Assembly: GCF_026212465.1 (NCBI RefSeq) | Contig: NC_080048.1 | Location: 36,127,700-36,191,699 of the forward strand | Direction: 5' to 3' | DNA: 64,000 bases | From: Amaranthus tricolor | Taxonomy: Eukaryota > Streptophyta > Magnoliopsida > Caryophyllales > Amaranthaceae | Shown here: positions 1 through 12,864 of the stretch, in pieces | How positions within the stretch are numbered: the first letter of the stretch is position 1 | Layout of the letters: every line of letters begins with the position of its first letter | The notes under the pieces: generated by a model | Seen by the model: the letters and a program-made list of their open reading frames with translations, nothing else | Database searches by the model: none | Told to the model about the DNA's origin: nothing | Translations under genes and position numbers: made by a program

Positions 1-520
1 GATCTTGAGAGAATTGTTCTCAAGATAAGGGGTTGTTCGTTTATTATACTTGCAATTGTTGAATTCAATATAATAAAACTACATTTAAGGGGGAGGTATC
101 CAAGATACCCAATAAATACTTGTGTTCATCTTTGTTCATTGTCTTCATTTTGTTTTTCATTGTTGAATCTCGTTGAGGCTTTCATTTTCAGATCATGAAA
201 TACATTCAGTTAACTTTTAACTGTGATATTTTTAATATACAATTAATTATTCCTGAGATAATTCATATATTTTGATCTCTAATCTGTGATGATATATAAT
301 ATCTTCTTATTGATATCCCTAACATTCTATATTTGTTGTTTATAGTTATTTTTTTCGAGTTGAGTCAGTCTAAAGTCTCCATATTATATCTTAATCTCTA
401 CCTAACAATCATATTTGCATTATCAGCCATCTAAATTTGCACATAAGAGAGTTAGATTTTCCTATGTTCGACCCGTACTTACTCTAAATCCCAATGTACT
501 TTTAATTTTCAAATTATACC
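1..520. other. AT-rich flank left of the nested LTR elements
   Basis: No reading frame, RNA gene or clear transposon end is visible here. A purine run near 86-97 (AAGGGGGAGG) looks like a retrotransposon polypurine tract, but no LTR start (TG) follows it. The last five bases, ATACC (516-520), are the left copy of the proposed duplication of the Copia-type solo LTR. Confidence 0.5.
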
Positions 521-1325
521 TGTTATGATTGGTGTGACTTGAGTGCACATTTGGTGTAACACCTCAGAATTTCCGACCCCTTAACGAAACCAAAACCGTA
601 AAGGACGGGAGGAAATTCGGGTGTTACATAAAAGAAAAAGGAAAAGAATTTAGATAAACTTTAATTATTAACTTTTAAAAGGTGAGTGGAAATTTTGGCA
701 GCATCTGCCTTAAAACTGTGCGCCTTTATAGAAAAACAAAAGTTAATTAAGAAGCTAATAAAGTAAAGGCACTAACGGCTTATCAAAACTATATCACGGC
801 AGAATGATTCGTCGCCGGCTTCTCAAATCAACATGCCAAACATGGATCGTGGTTCCAGTGTCGACGTTTGCGTTTTTTAAAAAGACTTAACTACTCAAAA
901 CCATACAGAGTTATAAACTACGCAGCGGAAATACAAATACACGTGGGAGGACACAAGGCCTCATAACAGAACATATACAACCGAAATTTACAAAAGATAA
1001 CAAGAGATACAAAATCGAAAGATAGGGTAATGACACAAGTTATGCTTCGCCCTCATCACTTTCCCCAAATGCAATGCAATGCATAAGAAGCTCCAGTACC
1101 TGCTATGCTGGTCTATGATCCCCCTGCTGCTCGACATTAGACCAAGGGCCAATGTGTCATAGCAGGACAATCATAGAAAGTCAACAAACAAACACAAACA
1201 CAAACACATACACGTCAGTAACTAACATCAAATAGAATAAGGCCAACTACTAGATAGCATTATATCATAAAACAAATAAGATGATTTCATAAAACGCAAG
1301 CACGGATAGTAACCGTTTATCGGCC

Positions 1326-3979
1326 TGTAACGGCCCGGTTAAAGTGACCCGGAAAATCATGTGAAAACATGAATCCGGTTCACTTACGGACACAAATAAA
1401 CACATCCTTACTCGGATCGTCAACGTTCCAACGGTAAAGGAATATGGTCAACAAAGAAAACAGCGCCAAACAAAACAAAACCAAACAAAACAGCGGAAGT
1501 CTTTACATACAACTCGAGAGCCCACCGGCCTCTAGACTAGCTAAAAGTTGTACGAAATAAAAAGAAAACATCATAAACTTTGTTTACATAAACTGAGGTA
1601 TTTAGACTCATTACAAAGTAAGTCTAGACTTGATAGTTACGGGTTCTAAGCTGAATCCTCACTCCAGCCCCCTCCTGCAGTTAACCTGCTGCACGTCATA
1701 TGATAACACGTAGCAGGTTCCAAAGAACAACCAATACACGTCAGAGACTTCATACATATACAAAACAGGTTGAATACAAGCATTGTGTTTACCCTAGCAT
1801 GCAAAGGCTCTATTATGTAATCTTTATTCATTATTTCCAAACCTTGTAACGTTGCCCGTCCTGTTCGGGTCGTACAAGTCATATTCCAAATTTGTTTTGG
1901 TGGAATACACTTGGGAGAGCAAATCCCAAGGCAACCACCTACCTAAGACGTTGCCCGTCCTGTTCGGGTCGCCAAAGGCTAAGTATGCATACCCCCATGG
2001 TGACCATAAAGATCCCTGAATGCCATGGGAAAAATAGTTGATAGTTTTCCAATTTATTTGTTAACCCTTCTGGGTAACATATCCATAAATTCTCAATTTC
2101 CACATAATCATTTCATATTATTTGAGGTGTCTAAACCTTATGTGATTACAATGCCTTGATTAGGAATAAAACAACATTACTTGCACAACCATATAAACAG
2201 TATGGTCTAAGCGTGTACCTTTAAACACTGCAAATCCAAACGACGTTTAAGCACGACAGGAATTTCACCCTCTTATGAATCGAGGTCCTAATTAACAAAC
2301 ACACAGAACGACCACGTTTAACGGGTTTACACACACAATCCACTCCATACTACTAAAATATCACAAAAACTTGATAATTTCAAATGTTTTCATCCAACTC
2401 ATGATTGCTCCAAAATTCCCATTCTGACCAGAAACTTTTATGGCCAAATCGGACAGTTTAGAAAATTCAAATTAAAAATCCGACTTCACCGCTGCGTCCG
2501 GAACGCATCAATTACCTTGGGTACCAATTTTCATAATTTCTAGCATCCGATTACTATTTTTAATCATTTTAAGCGTTTTAACGAGTTTTAAAGCGCATCG
2601 ATTAGATAAAACAACAACGAAACATACCCAACACTCGGATCGGGGCGCCACTACCGAGGCAGCAGCAGCTGTCCGAAACTCCTTCTACTTAAATTATTTT
2701 TATTTTATATATATTTTTTTCTATTTAAATTATTTGATCCTTTTTAAATCTCCATACCAAAATACACCTAACCAAAAATCGAATTTACATTTTACTAAGA
2801 TAAAACAAATAAAACCAAATCTCCTATCACACAATCCACTTGATATTTCCACACATCTAACAATACATCAAATCCCATCAACGATCTAAACCATCATCAA
2901 AACATAAACTAACAACTTTAGTCATACTCATCCTCAAGATCTTCAAGAACATTTAAAATTTCATAACCATGATAAGTAAATTAAATATTTGATCCTCTTA
3001 TCAAATTTAAATTTTGTAGAGAATCATAAACCAACATTTTTTTTAATTTTAAACCGAACATATATATATAAGGACAATCCTTTAAACAAATCAAATTTTG
3101 TTAAAGGATTTGTAAACTCATGGATACTTACATCACTTAATCCACACACTTAAAATTTCATCTAACAAACTAAAATCTTGTTAGAGAAATATAAATCGTA
3201 AAATAAATTCAATTTAACATTTGAATAGACTTTATTCTTATAACAAATTTAAACTTTGTTAAAGAATGTAAATCAAGGAAAATTTTGCATAACAGAAATA
3301 TGATTTAACCCTTTTAACAAATCAATTTTATCAAAGGATTATTAAAGAAAACTTATATAAAATACTCAATCCTCCTAATAAGTCATAGGATATCATCATA
3401 TTGAAAGAAATATTATATAATCTCATACTAGAATTTCTTATAAATAAAATTTATAAATAACAACTCAACTTACTTACCCTTTGATTTGAAGATTGGATTG
3501 AACAAAGTTTTTTTTTTTTTTTTTCTTGAATACCGAAACAAGAGCAAGAAAAGAGGAAAATTTTCTGAATTTTGTTCACTTTGAAAGCTTAGGAAAAGTG
3601 AGGAAACTCAAATGATGCTTAAGGATTAATAGGCACTTAAGAGGTGAGCTTAATGTGCCATAATACTCACTTATGAGAGGAGTTACAAACTCCTCCCATT
3701 CCTCCTCACCACAACCGGCCACCCCTTCACTCCCCTCTCAATTTTTATTTATTTGTTTTTTATTTAATTTAATTAATTAATTAAGTCATTATTATATTAT
3801 TGTTAAAATAGAAAGAACCGTTACGCGATAGCCTCGTACGCGATAAAACTCGTTACCGTTAAAATTTAACTCACTTTATTTCTTAAAATTATCTATGTGG
3901 AATAATATAATTTAATAATACGTATTTATTTTATTTTATTATATTATTTCTTAAACCCGATAAATTACGGGGTGTTACA
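1326..3979 (-). repeat. 3' LTR of the gypsy element
   Basis: Bounded by TGTAAC at 1326 and TGTTACA at 3979, with the polypurine tract just inside at 3980-3996. Flanked on the left by CGGCC (1321-1325), which is repeated after the other LTR. Confidence 0.95.
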
Positions 3980-3996
3980 AACTACCCCCCTTAAAA
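3980..3996 (-). other. Polypurine tract next to the 3' LTR
   Basis: On the minus strand the bases just before the 3' LTR include TTTTAAGGGGGGTAGTT, a normal plus-strand primer for a gypsy element. A near copy of the tract and its flank occurs at 4143-4174, just after the polyprotein stop region. Confidence 0.85.
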
Positions 3997-4158
3997 GAAG
4001 TTACGTCCTCGTAACTTATGTGACAACGGAAAACATAGAACACATCTGCTATCACAATTAACTCCACATCATAACTCATGAGTAAAACACGACTACCAAA
4101 ACAAAGATTTAACATTCCTCGCGCGAAATTCCTATCGCCCTCTACCCCCCTTAAGAAG

Positions 4159-7100
4159 TTACGTCCCCGTAACGCTACTAACCTGAAAAAGGTGAGGGTA
4201 CTTTTCTCGGATAGCGTCTTCTGTTTCCCAAGTAGCCGCTTCACGCTCGTGATTTGACCACAGGACTTTTACCATAATTATATCCTTCCGTCGAGTGCTA
4301 CGGACCTTTTTATCCAAGATTCGAACCGGTTGTTCAGGGTATGACAAAGATGCATCCAAATCTAAAGGTTCAGGGTCTAATACATGAGTGGCTGCGGCAT
4401 GATACCGCTTTAACTGAGACACATGAAATACATCATGTACCTTTTCTAAAGAGTTTGGAAGAGCTAACCGATAAGCCACTTTACCCACACGTTCCAAAAC
4501 TTCATATGGCCCAATGAACCGAGGGCTCAACTTTCCCCGAGCACCAAAACGTACTACTCCGCGCATGGGTGATACGCGAAGTAATACCTGTTCTCCCACG
4601 GTGAACTCCTCTGGCCGTCGTTTCAAATCAGCATACGACTTTTGGCGATCCTGTGCCGCTTTCAAACGATCCCTTATCAATCGTACCTTCTCATTCATCT
4701 GAAACAACAATTCAGGTCCTAAGGTCACCGCTTCAGTAAAATCGTCCCAATAAACCGGACTACGACAACGACGCCCATACAAAGCCTCGAATGGAGCCAT
4801 CTGTATAGAAGCTTGATAACTGTTGTTATGAGAAAACTCAACTAGATCCAAATGTTCATCCCATGACCCTTGCCACTCCATGGCAATAGCACGTAACATA
4901 TCCTCCAATACCTGATTCGTTCGTTCTGTCTGTCCATCCGTCTGCGGATGAAACGACGTACTATAGAGCAACGTTGTACCCATGGCCTGTTGCAAGGTTT
5001 GCCAAAACTGTGACAGATATCGTGTGTCTCTATCTGACACAATAGTACGGGGTACACCGTGGAATCGTACGACATACTTAATGTAGGCTCGTGCCAAATG
5101 TTCCATTTCCCAGCGACAGTTCATAGGGATGAAACGTGCCGACTTAGTCAAACGATCAACTATAACCCATAGTGCATCGTTACCTGCTTTCGTTCGAGGT
5201 AAACCCACAACGAAATCCATAGAGATATCATCCCACTTCCACACTGGTATCTCTAACGGTTGCAATAACCCTCCTGGTCTCTTGTGCTCGCTTTTAACCT
5301 TCTGACATGTCAGACAGCGTGAGACATATTCTGCAATATCCCTCTTCATCCCAGACCACCAAAACATTAACTTGAGGTCTTGGTACATCTTGTCACCACC
5401 CGGATGTACTGAAAATTTCGTACAATGGGCTTCATCCAGGATACGTTCCTTCAAAGATTCCTCCCCTGTCGGTAAACACCAACGACCCTTGAACCTCAAG
5501 CTTCCATCTTCATGGACAAGGAATCCCTCTGATGTTCCTTCCCGTGCTTGGTCCTTTAATTTCAAGAGTTTCGGGTCTTTATCCTGAGAATTCAAAATTT
5601 CCTCAAAGAACGAAGGTCGTATAGCCAAGGCATTCAAACATCCCTGTAGTTCGCCTTTACGTACTACTTCCAAGTTCAGCCTAGCAAAATCCCGATGCAA
5701 CTCTTCTACTCCGTCCAAGGCAGACAGCGAGTGACTAGACTTTCTACTTAAAGCATCGGCCACCAAATTCGCCCGCCCCTCATGATATACGAACTCCAGA
5801 TCATAATCTGTCATCAACTCTAACCACCGACGTTGTCGCATGTTTAAGTCAGGTTGTGTATAGAGATATTTCAGACTCTGATGATCAGTGTAAATCCTAC
5901 ACTTAACGCCATACAAGTAATGCCGCCATATCTTGAGAGCGAAAACTATAGCGGCTAATTCCAGATCATGGGTCGGATAATTAACTTCATGTACCTTCAG
6001 TTGTCGTGATGCATAAGCAATCACCTTACCGTCCTGCATTAGAACACAACCCAACCCTTTCTTTGATGCGTCACTGTAAACAGTATAATCCAACTTAGGG
6101 TCAGGTAGAGTAAGAACAGGGGCCGTAGTTAACCTTTCCTTCAAAGTCATGAAGGCCTGTTCACATTCATCCGTCCATTCGAACTTCTTCTCTTTCTTCA
6201 TTAACGAGGTCATGGGCCGAGCAATACGCGAGAAATCCTTAACAAAACGACGGTAATACCCGGCCAAACCTAGGAAACTTCGTACCTCGGTGACGTTCTT
6301 AGGTGACGGCCAACTTCGAACTGCCTCCACCTTTACCGGATCCACCGAAATACCTTCCTTAGAGACAAAATGACCCAAAAACGATACCTTATCCAACCAA
6401 AATTCACACTTTGACAACTTCGCGTACAACTTATTTTCTCGCAGGGTTTGCAGGACAAATCGTAGATGTTCCTGATGTTCTTCTCGGTCTTTCGAATAGA
6501 CCAATATATCATCGATAAAGATAACGACGAATTTATCCAAGTATGCACTAAACACTTGGTTCATTAAGCACATGAACGCGGCTGGAGCATTTGTCAACCC
6601 AAACGGCATCACTGTGAACTCATAATGCCCATATCGTGTTCTGAAAGCGGTTTTATGTATATCCCCTTCAGCTATTCTTAGCTGATGATAACCTGATCTT
6701 AAGTCAATCTTCGAAAAGATCCCGGCTCCTCTCAATTGATCAAACAAGTCATCTATCCGGGGCAACGGGTATTTATTCTTAACTGTTACCTTGTTTAACT
6801 CTCTGTAATCAATGCATAACCTTAAACTACCATCTTTCTTTCTCACAAACAGAACTGGAGCGCCCCAAGGTGAAACACTAGGTCGAATATAACCTTTATC
6901 CAACAATTCTTCAAGTTGAGACTTCAATTCCTCCATCTCCTTTGGAGCCATACGATAAGGGGCCTTAGAAACCGGTCCAGTCCCCGGTACCAAGTCGATC
7001 GTGAAATCAATTTCCCGTTGTGGTGGCATTCCGGGAATCTCGTCAGGAAAAACATCCAAAAATTCATTCACCACAGCAATATCCTGGGGATTCCCCTCTT

Positions 7101-8730
7101 TCTTATCCCCCTGGCTGATATGACATAAATACAAAGGGTGTCCTTGCCTCACAAGCCTTTGCAACTCTAAGGTCGACACCAAATTCGTCCTGGGTCCCTT
7201 GGGAAACTTCCTGTATCTAACGCTTTCACCTCTTGGTCCTTCCAACAAAACTCTCTGCTCTCTGCATTCAATAGTGGCCTTATACCTTCCCAGCCAATCC
7301 ATCCCCAAAATTACTTCTAAACCTTCCATATCTAACACATACAAGTCGCTAAGAAAGACAACCTTTCCTATCCTTAAGGGTACATCCCTATACAGTTTTT
7401 CACAACTGTACAATTTTCCCGATGGTACAGCCACCGTATAAGAAACTTTTTCAAAGGTCTCCAAATTCAACTCGTTCACCTTACTCTTTGCAAGAAATGA
7501 GCATGTAGCTCCCGAATCAAACAATACATTCACAGCTATAGAATGAATGGCGAACGTACCTGTAACCACATCTGCTGCCTGGTCAGCTTCTCTTGCACTG
7601 ACCGCAGATACCCTTCCGCTCGCCGGCTGTACATTATTTCCTCCCACGTGATTTCCCCCGCGCTGCATTTCTGACCCTTCTACTCGATTTCCATCTACCC
7701 GGCCTTGCCTGCCATAAAAAGGTCGCTGGAATCTCTGATCAGCATTACCACGATTTCCATTCCCGTGCTGTTGACTGGCTTGACTACCAGCGTTGTTTAA
7801 ATTTTGTTGCCGGTTTTGACCATTCGGATGTTGACTTCTCCCCCCTTTCTTTATGTAGCATTCAAACTCTCTATGCCCTCTTTTGTGGCAAAAGTTACAT
7901 TCGATCAGATTTCCTTCGCAATCTTTTGCCGGATGATTTTTCTTGCACCTCTTACAAAAATACTTCCTCTCATTGCCATCTCTGTCCAATAATGGCTTAG
8001 TAACCTTCACGTTGTTCCTAATTCCTGAATTCGAATTAGACCCGCCTCCCTGAAAATTTCCAAAATTCCTTGCTTTCTTCTGATAGAAGCCCGACACATT
8101 CTCCAAAGCCTGGCCAGAAACTTCTTTCCTTTTCTCAGGGACATTACCCTTCTCTTTTTCCTTTTCTTTCCTCAAAATATTCCCTATTTGTGACGCTCGC
8201 TTGTACATCTGCTCCAGTGTGTTATATCGGTCACTCTCAATATGCTTTTGAATATCGAAAGATAAACCTAGCTCAAAACGTTGCATCTTTTTCTCCTCAG
8301 TGGGTACATCATCAGGACAATACTTGAGGTATTCCATAAATTTGTGATAATATTCGTCTACCGTCATACTACCCATTTCCAATCGCGCAAACTCGTTCGA
8401 TTTATCCTTTCTAACATGCAGCGGATAAAATTTCTCTCGCATAGCTCTTTTGAACAAATCCCAATCAAAGTCTCCCTCAGCTTGCTCTAATAACCCCGAT
8501 CTACTGTTTGCCCACCAGTAGTCGGCTTCCCCCACCAAATAAAAGGCAGCTTGATTGACTTTTAATTCTTCTGGGCACTCGACGACATCGAAAAGTTTGT
8601 CAAATTCTCTTAACCAAAGTTCCAGTTCTGACGGTTCTCCCTTACCATCAAAGGTCGAGGGTTTGCTCTGACTAATCCTTTTGCTCATTTCAGAGGCTAA
8701 TTCCGACAAAGACTTCTCTCGGGGGTGCAT
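4159..8730 (-). CDS. Gypsy Gag-Pol polyprotein with C-terminal chromodomain-like segment
   Basis: A single frame of 1523 residues. Gag capsid region is about residues 60-180, with a basic Lys/Glu tract near 188-203. A Cys/His-rich knuckle region (about 259-292) contains [14 protein letters not shown]. Protease active site is DSGA at 405-408. Reverse transcriptase spans about 590-770 with catalytic FIDD at 738-741. RNase H follows, with its first acidic residue in YSDAS (D887). Integrase has the HHCC finger (H1102, H1109, C1139, C1142) and the D1172, D1233, E1269 triad; IGPYE near 1406 marks the GPY/F module. Residues about 1465-1518 resemble a chromodomain, which in this class targets insertion to chromatin. 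All catalytic motifs look intact. The N-terminus is probably short because of a frameshift (see 8726-8815). Expression as one unbroken gag-pol frame is usual for plant chromoviruses. Confidence 0.95.
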   Translation of the reverse strand: MHPREKSLSELASEMSKRISQSKPSTFDGKGEPSELELWLREFDKLFDVVECPEELKVNQAAFYLVGEADYWWANSRSGLLEQAEGDFDWDLFKRAMREKFYPLHVRKDKSNEFARLEMGSMTVDEYYHKFMEYLKYCPDDVPTEEKKMQRFELGLSFDIQKHIESDRYNTLEQMYKRASQIGNILRKEKEKEKGNVPEKRKEVSGQALENVSGFYQKKARNFGNFQGGGSNSNSGIRNNVKVTKPLLDRDGNERKYFCKRCKKNHPAKDCEGNLIECNFCHKRGHREFECYIKKGGRSQHPNGQNRQQNLNNAGSQASQQHGNGNRGNADQRFQRPFYGRQGRVDGNRVEGSEMQRGGNHVGGNNVQPASGRVSAVSAREADQAADVVTGTFAIHSIAVNVLFDSGATCSFLAKSKVNELNLETFEKVSYTVAVPSGKLYSCEKLYRDVPLRIGKVVFLSDLYVLDMEGLEVILGMDWLGRYKATIECREQRVLLEGPRGESVRYRKFPKGPRTNLVSTLELQRLVRQGHPLYLCHISQGDKKEGNPQDIAVVNEFLDVFPDEIPGMPPQREIDFTIDLVPGTGPVSKAPYRMAPKEMEELKSQLEELLDKGYIRPSVSPWGAPVLFVRKKDGSLRLCIDYRELNKVTVKNKYPLPRIDDLFDQLRGAGIFSKIDLRSGYHQLRIAEGDIHKTAFRTRYGHYEFTVMPFGLTNAPAAFMCLMNQVFSAYLDKFVVIFIDDILVYSKDREEHQEHLRFVLQTLRENKLYAKLSKCEFWLDKVSFLGHFVSKEGISVDPVKVEAVRSWPSPKNVTEVRSFLGLAGYYRRFVKDFSRIARPMTSLMKKEKKFEWTDECEQAFMTLKERLTTAPVLTLPDPKLDYTVYSDASKKGLGCVLMQDGKVIAYASRQLKVHEVNYPTHDLELAAIVFALKIWRHYLYGVKCRIYTDHQSLKYLYTQPDLNMRQRRWLELMTDYDLEFVYHEGRANLVADALSRKSSHSLSALDGVEELHRDFARLNLEVVRKGELQGCLNALAIRPSFFEEILNSQDKDPKLLKLKDQAREGTSEGFLVHEDGSLRFKGRWCLPTGEESLKERILDEAHCTKFSVHPGGDKMYQDLKLMFWWSGMKRDIAEYVSRCLTCQKVKSEHKRPGGLLQPLEIPVWKWDDISMDFVVGLPRTKAGNDALWVIVDRLTKSARFIPMNCRWEMEHLARAYIKYVVRFHGVPRTIVSDRDTRYLSQFWQTLQQAMGTTLLYSTSFHPQTDGQTERTNQVLEDMLRAIAMEWQGSWDEHLDLVEFSHNNSYQASIQMAPFEALYGRRCRSPVYWDDFTEAVTLGPELLFQMNEKVRLIRDRLKAAQDRQKSYADLKRRPEEFTVGEQVLLRVSPMRGVVRFGARGKLSPRFIGPYEVLERVGKVAYRLALPNSLEKVHDVFHVSQLKRYHAAATHVLDPEPLDLDASLSYPEQPVRILDKKVRSTRRKDIIMVKVLWSNHEREAATWETEDAIREKYPHLFQVSSVTGT

Positions 8731-8815
8731 TTACATTTGTTAACGCTTTCACCAGATTTCTTATCGTACGGTTAGCATCACTTCGAGACAGTCTCTTCCT
8801 AGAAATTGGAGGCAT
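8726..8815 (-). other. Out-of-frame gag N-terminal segment
   Basis: An ATG at 8815 opens a short frame (about 30 codons, starting MPPISRKR) that runs into the start of the main polyprotein in a different frame. The overlap falls on a run of five C (minus strand, about 8722-8727), where a one-base change would join the two frames. Gag proteins of related elements commonly begin MPP, so this is probably the true gag start, lost by an indel or a sequencing error. Confidence 0.5.
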
Positions 8816-9019
8816 CTTCTGCAAGCGAAAGAAAGGTACAAATCAAAAGAAAGTCCTAAGATTCATAACCTTTGGAGAAAGAACAAGGTTTGCTGGGTAA
8901 ACCTAACAGTCGCTTACTTGTTTGTTTATCCCTAAATATATATACATATATATATAGGTATTGTTATTTTCATTATTCGTTATTTTTACTGTTATTGTTA
9001 TTAATATTATTATTATTAT

Positions 9020-9053
<34 letters not shown>

Positions 9054-9283
9054 AGTTGAATAGCTTACAAAAGGAGAATTACATGTATAATACACGAACT
9101 TACAACACCAAAAGAAACAGCAAACACACCTCAATATTTTATAGATATCTGTTGATACATCAAAAGTTGTCTCATACAAGAGTTTACATTATTACCTTAT
9201 CGTTTATTTGATTAAAAAGATACAACTAAAAAGAAAAATAACTCAAGGAAAGATGCGAAAACAAAACAAAAGGAATAGAACAT

Positions 9284-10033
9284 CTAGCGCCAAGCATCCC
9301 AAGTGTCAGCACCCTCATCGTAACTTGCTATATCGAAGTCCTCATCTTCCCCGTCTTCTCCAGAATCAGAGCTGGAATCCGAATACGATTCTTCTGATTC
9401 ACTACCACTATCTCTAGGGCTGCTTAATTGTAAATCTTCTACCTCTTCCTCAGGATCTTCCTCATCAAACCACCCCCTATCAAACCCAACCTCAAAGCCA
9501 TATAAGTCGTAATGCGATCCCCAGTTCTCTCTCTCATCATCATCGCTGGAAATTTCTATATAAATAGGCGGTTCACGACTAGGCTCCCACATCTCAATAT
9601 CACTCTCTGTCTGAGCCTCGGTTTCCACCAGTGGGGAATCCGGAAGGACCCGCTCTCTTAGTGGTTCCATGGTCCCATTGGTGCCGCCCGATATTGGAGG
9701 CTCGCCCTTCCTCTCAGGGGTTACACTCTTCCTAGATTCAGACAAACGGTGTAACCTATTTAGGTCCAAATCTAAGTCGTAACATACTCTATCGGCTTTT
9801 TCCTTAACCATAAGCATCCTTTCCCTATAATCTTGGATACTTTCACCACTCCTTATTTTCCATATGTCAGCGTTGGAAACTTCCCTCCAGACAGATTCAG
9901 GGTCAAACCTCGGTACCTCTCTTGATTCACTGGGGGTGCGTGGGTCCATAGGTGTCTTTCCCGTATACATAATCCTGAACACATACACATAACGAAAAGG
10001 AATCAAGTAAGAAAAATTGTTAACTAAGGACAC
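9284..10033 (-). CDS. Extra acidic ORF between primer-binding site and gag
   Basis: This 249-codon frame lies in the element's leader, in sense with gag and ahead of it. A second start, MDPRTPSESR, lies about 28 residues in and may be the real one. The middle has a segment resembling a Gag-type helix (residues about 48-100, with WREVSNADIWKIR). The C-terminal third is strongly acidic and serine-rich (SSDDDERE, then SGSESEESYSDSSSDSGEDGEDEDFD). I recognise no family. It could be an accessory protein of the element, a captured host fragment or a chance frame; its length and consistent composition argue against chance. A T-run at 9023-9052 separates it from gag. Confidence 0.5.
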   Translation of the reverse strand: MSLVNNFSYLIPFRYVYVFRIMYTGKTPMDPRTPSESREVPRFDPESVWREVSNADIWKIRSGESIQDYRERMLMVKEKADRVCYDLDLDLNRLHRLSESRKSVTPERKGEPPISGGTNGTMEPLRERVLPDSPLVETEAQTESDIEMWEPSREPPIYIEISSDDDERENWGSHYDLYGFEVGFDRGWFDEEDPEEEVEDLQLSSPRDSGSESEESYSDSSSDSGEDGEDEDFDIASYDEGADTWDAWR

Positions 10034-10190
10034 CTAGACACTTTATAACCTAATGGTCCAAAGCCAGCTACATCACAACAAATACATTCAATGTTGTTTT
10101 TTTTTTTTTTTTTTTTTTTTTATCACATTCGACCATTCCCCGTCTCTCATTCCTAAGGTCTGATATTCCTTTATCTCCTAGAGAACGTTG

Positions 10191-10202
10191 GCTCTGATAC
10201 CA
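10191..10202 (-). other. Primer-binding site, initiator tRNA-Met type
   Basis: On the minus strand this reads TGGTATCAGAGC, two bases from the end of the 5' LTR. It is complementary to the CTCTGATACCA 3' end of plant initiator tRNA-Met, the usual minus-strand primer of plant chromoviruses. Confidence 0.93.
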
Positions 10203-10204
10203 AT

Positions 10205-12859
10205 TGTAACGGCCCGGTTAAAGTGACCCGGAAAATCATGTGAAAACATGAATCCGGTTCACTTACGGACACAAATAAACACATCCTTACTCGGATCGTC
10301 AACGTTCCAACGGTAAAGGAATATGGTCAACAAAGAAAACAGCGCCAAACAAAACAAAACCAAACAAAACAGCGGAAGTCTTTACATACAACTCGAGAGC
10401 CCACCGGCCTCTAGACTAGCTAAAAGTTGTACGAAATAAAAAGAAAACATCATAAACTTTGTTTACATAAACTGAGGTATTTAGACTCATTACAAAGTAA
10501 GTCTAGACTTGATAGTTACGGGTTCTAAGCTGAATCCTCACTCCAGCCCCCTCCTGCAGTTAACCTGCTGCACGTCATATGATAACACGTAGCAGGTTCC
10601 AAAGAACAACCAATACACGTCAGAGACTTCATACATATACAAAACAGGTTGAATACAAGCATTGTGTTTACCCTAGCATGCAAAGGCTCTATTATGTAAT
10701 CTTTATTCATTATTTCCAAACCTTGTAACGTTGCCCGTCCTGTTCGGGTCGTACAAGTCATATTCCAAATTTGTTTTGGTGGAATACACTTGGGAGAGCA
10801 AATCCCAAGGCAACCACCTACCTAAGACGTTGCCCGTCCTGTTCGGGTCGCCAAAGGCTAAGTATGCATACCCCCATGGTGACCATAAAGATCCCTGAAT
10901 GCCATGGGAAAAATAGTTGATAGTTTTCCAATTTATTTGTTAACCCTTCTGGGTAACATATCCATAAATTCTCAATTTCCACATAATCATTTCATATTAT
11001 TTGAGGTGTCTAAACCTTATGTGATTACAATGCCTTGATTAGGAATAAAACAACATTACTTGCACAACCATATAAACAGTATGGTCTAAGCGTGTACCTT
11101 TAAACACTGCAAATCCAAACGACGTTTAAGCACGACAGGAATTTCACCCTCTTATGAATCGAGGTCCTAATTAACAAACACACAGAACGACCACGTTTAA
11201 CGGGTTTACACACACAATCCACTCCATACTACTAAAATATCACAAAAACTTGATAATTTCAAATGTTTTCATCCAACTCATGATTGCTCCAAAATTCCCA
11301 TTCTGACCAGAAACTTTTATGGCCAAATCGGACAGTTTAGAAAATTCAAATTAAAAATCCGACTTCACCGCTGCGTCCGGAACGCATCAATTACCTTGGG
11401 TACCAATTTTCATAATTTATAGCATCCGATTACTATTTTTAATCATTTTAAGCGTTTTAACGAGTTTTAAAGCGCATCGATTAGATAAAACAACAACGAA
11501 ACATACCCAACACTCGGATCGGGGCGCCACTACCGAGGCAGCAGCAGCTGTCCGAAACTCCTTCTACTTAAATTATTTTTATTTTATATATATTTTTTTC
11601 TATTTAAATTATTTGATCCTTTTTAAATCTCCATACCAAAATACACCTAACCAAAAATCGAATTTACATTTTACTAAGATAAAACAAATAAAACCAAATC
11701 TCCTATCACACAATCCACTTGATATTTCCACACATCTAACAATACATCAAATCCCATCAACGATCTAAACCATCATCAAAACATAAACTAACAACTTTAG
11801 TCATACTCATCCTCAAGATCTTCAAGAACATTTAAAATTTCATAACCATGATAAGTAAATTAAATATTTGATCCTCTTATCAAATTTAAATTTTGTAGAG
11901 AATCATAAACCAACATTTTTTTTAATTTTAAACCGAACATATATATATAAGGACAATCCTTTAAACAAATCAAATTTTGTTAAAGGATTTGTAAACTCAT
12001 GGATACTTACATCACTTAATCCACACACTTAAAATTTCATCTAACAAACTAAAATCTTGTTAGAGAAATATAAATCGTAAAATAAATTCAATTTAACATT
12101 TGAATAGACTTTATTCTTATAACAAATTTAAACTTTGTTAAAGAATGTAAATCAAGGAAAATTTTGCATAACAGAAATATGATTTAACCCTTTTAACAAA
12201 TCAATTTTATCAAAGGATTATTAAAGAAAACTTATATAAAATACTCAATCCTCCTAATAAGTCATAGGATATCATCATATTGAAAGAAATATTATATAAT
12301 CTCATACTAGAATTTCTTATAAATAAAATTTATAAATAACAACTCAACTTACTTACCCTTTGATTTGAAGATTGGATTGAACAAAGTTTTTTTTTTTTTT
12401 TTTTCTTGAATACCGAAACAAGAGCAAGAAAAGAGGAAAATTTTCTGAATTTTGTTCACTTTGAAAGCTTAGGAAAAGTGAGGAAACTCAAATGATGCTT
12501 AAGGATTAATAGGCACTTAAGAGGTGAGCTTAATGTGCCATAATACTCACTTATGAGAGGAGTTACAAACTCCTCCCATTCCTCCTCACCACAACCGGCC
12601 ACCCCTTCACTCCCCTCTCAATTTTTATTTATTTGTTTTTTATTTAATTTAATTAATTAATTAAGTCATTATTATATTATTGTTAAAATAGAAAGAACCG
12701 TTACGCGATAGCCTCGTACGCGATAAAACTCGTTACCGTTAAAATTTAACTCACTTTATTTCTTAAAATTATCTATGTGGAATAATATAATTTAATAATA
12801 CGTATTTATTTTATTTTATTATATTATTTCTTAAACCCGATAAATTACGGGGTGTTACA
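10205..12859 (-). repeat. 5' LTR of the gypsy element
   Basis: Bounded by TGTAAC at 10205 and TGTTACA at 12859. It is the upstream LTR because the primer-binding site lies next to its 10205 edge and the element reads leftward. It matches 1326-3979 except at 11419 and for one extra T in the run at 12387-12404. The 78-codon open frame inside it (10525-10761) is repeated in the other LTR and is not a gene. Confidence 0.95.
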
Positions 12860-12864
12860 CGGCC

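Larger units (their letters stand above)
1326..12859 (-). mobile_element. Ty3/gypsy chromovirus (Tekay/Del-like), nearly intact, minus strand
   Basis: This 11.5-kb element has two long LTRs (2654 and 2655 bp), a 5-bp duplication CGGCC (1321-1325 and 12860-12864), a primer-binding site matching initiator tRNA-Met, a polypurine tract and one large polyprotein frame. The order protease, reverse transcriptase, RNase H, integrase and a C-terminal chromodomain-like segment is that of chromoviruses; the long LTR and long gag suggest the Tekay/Del lineage (inference). I found one substitution (2540 C versus 11419 A) and one extra T in a T-run between the LTRs, so insertion was very recent. A possible frameshift at the gag N-terminus and an extra upstream frame are listed separately. 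Confidence 0.95.

Noticed and set aside
86..100. Polypurine tract of a Copia element
   Set aside because: No LTR start follows and no polyprotein precedes it in the window.
555..628. A 74-bp MITE with TGTAACACC ends
   Set aside because: The TTTGG duplication fits 555-15666 and not 555-628; the inner GTGTTACA is the arm of an LTR-end hairpin.
1646..1882. 78-codon frame, repeated at 10525-10761
   Set aside because: Identical in both LTRs of the gypsy element, so it is an LTR by-product and not a gene.
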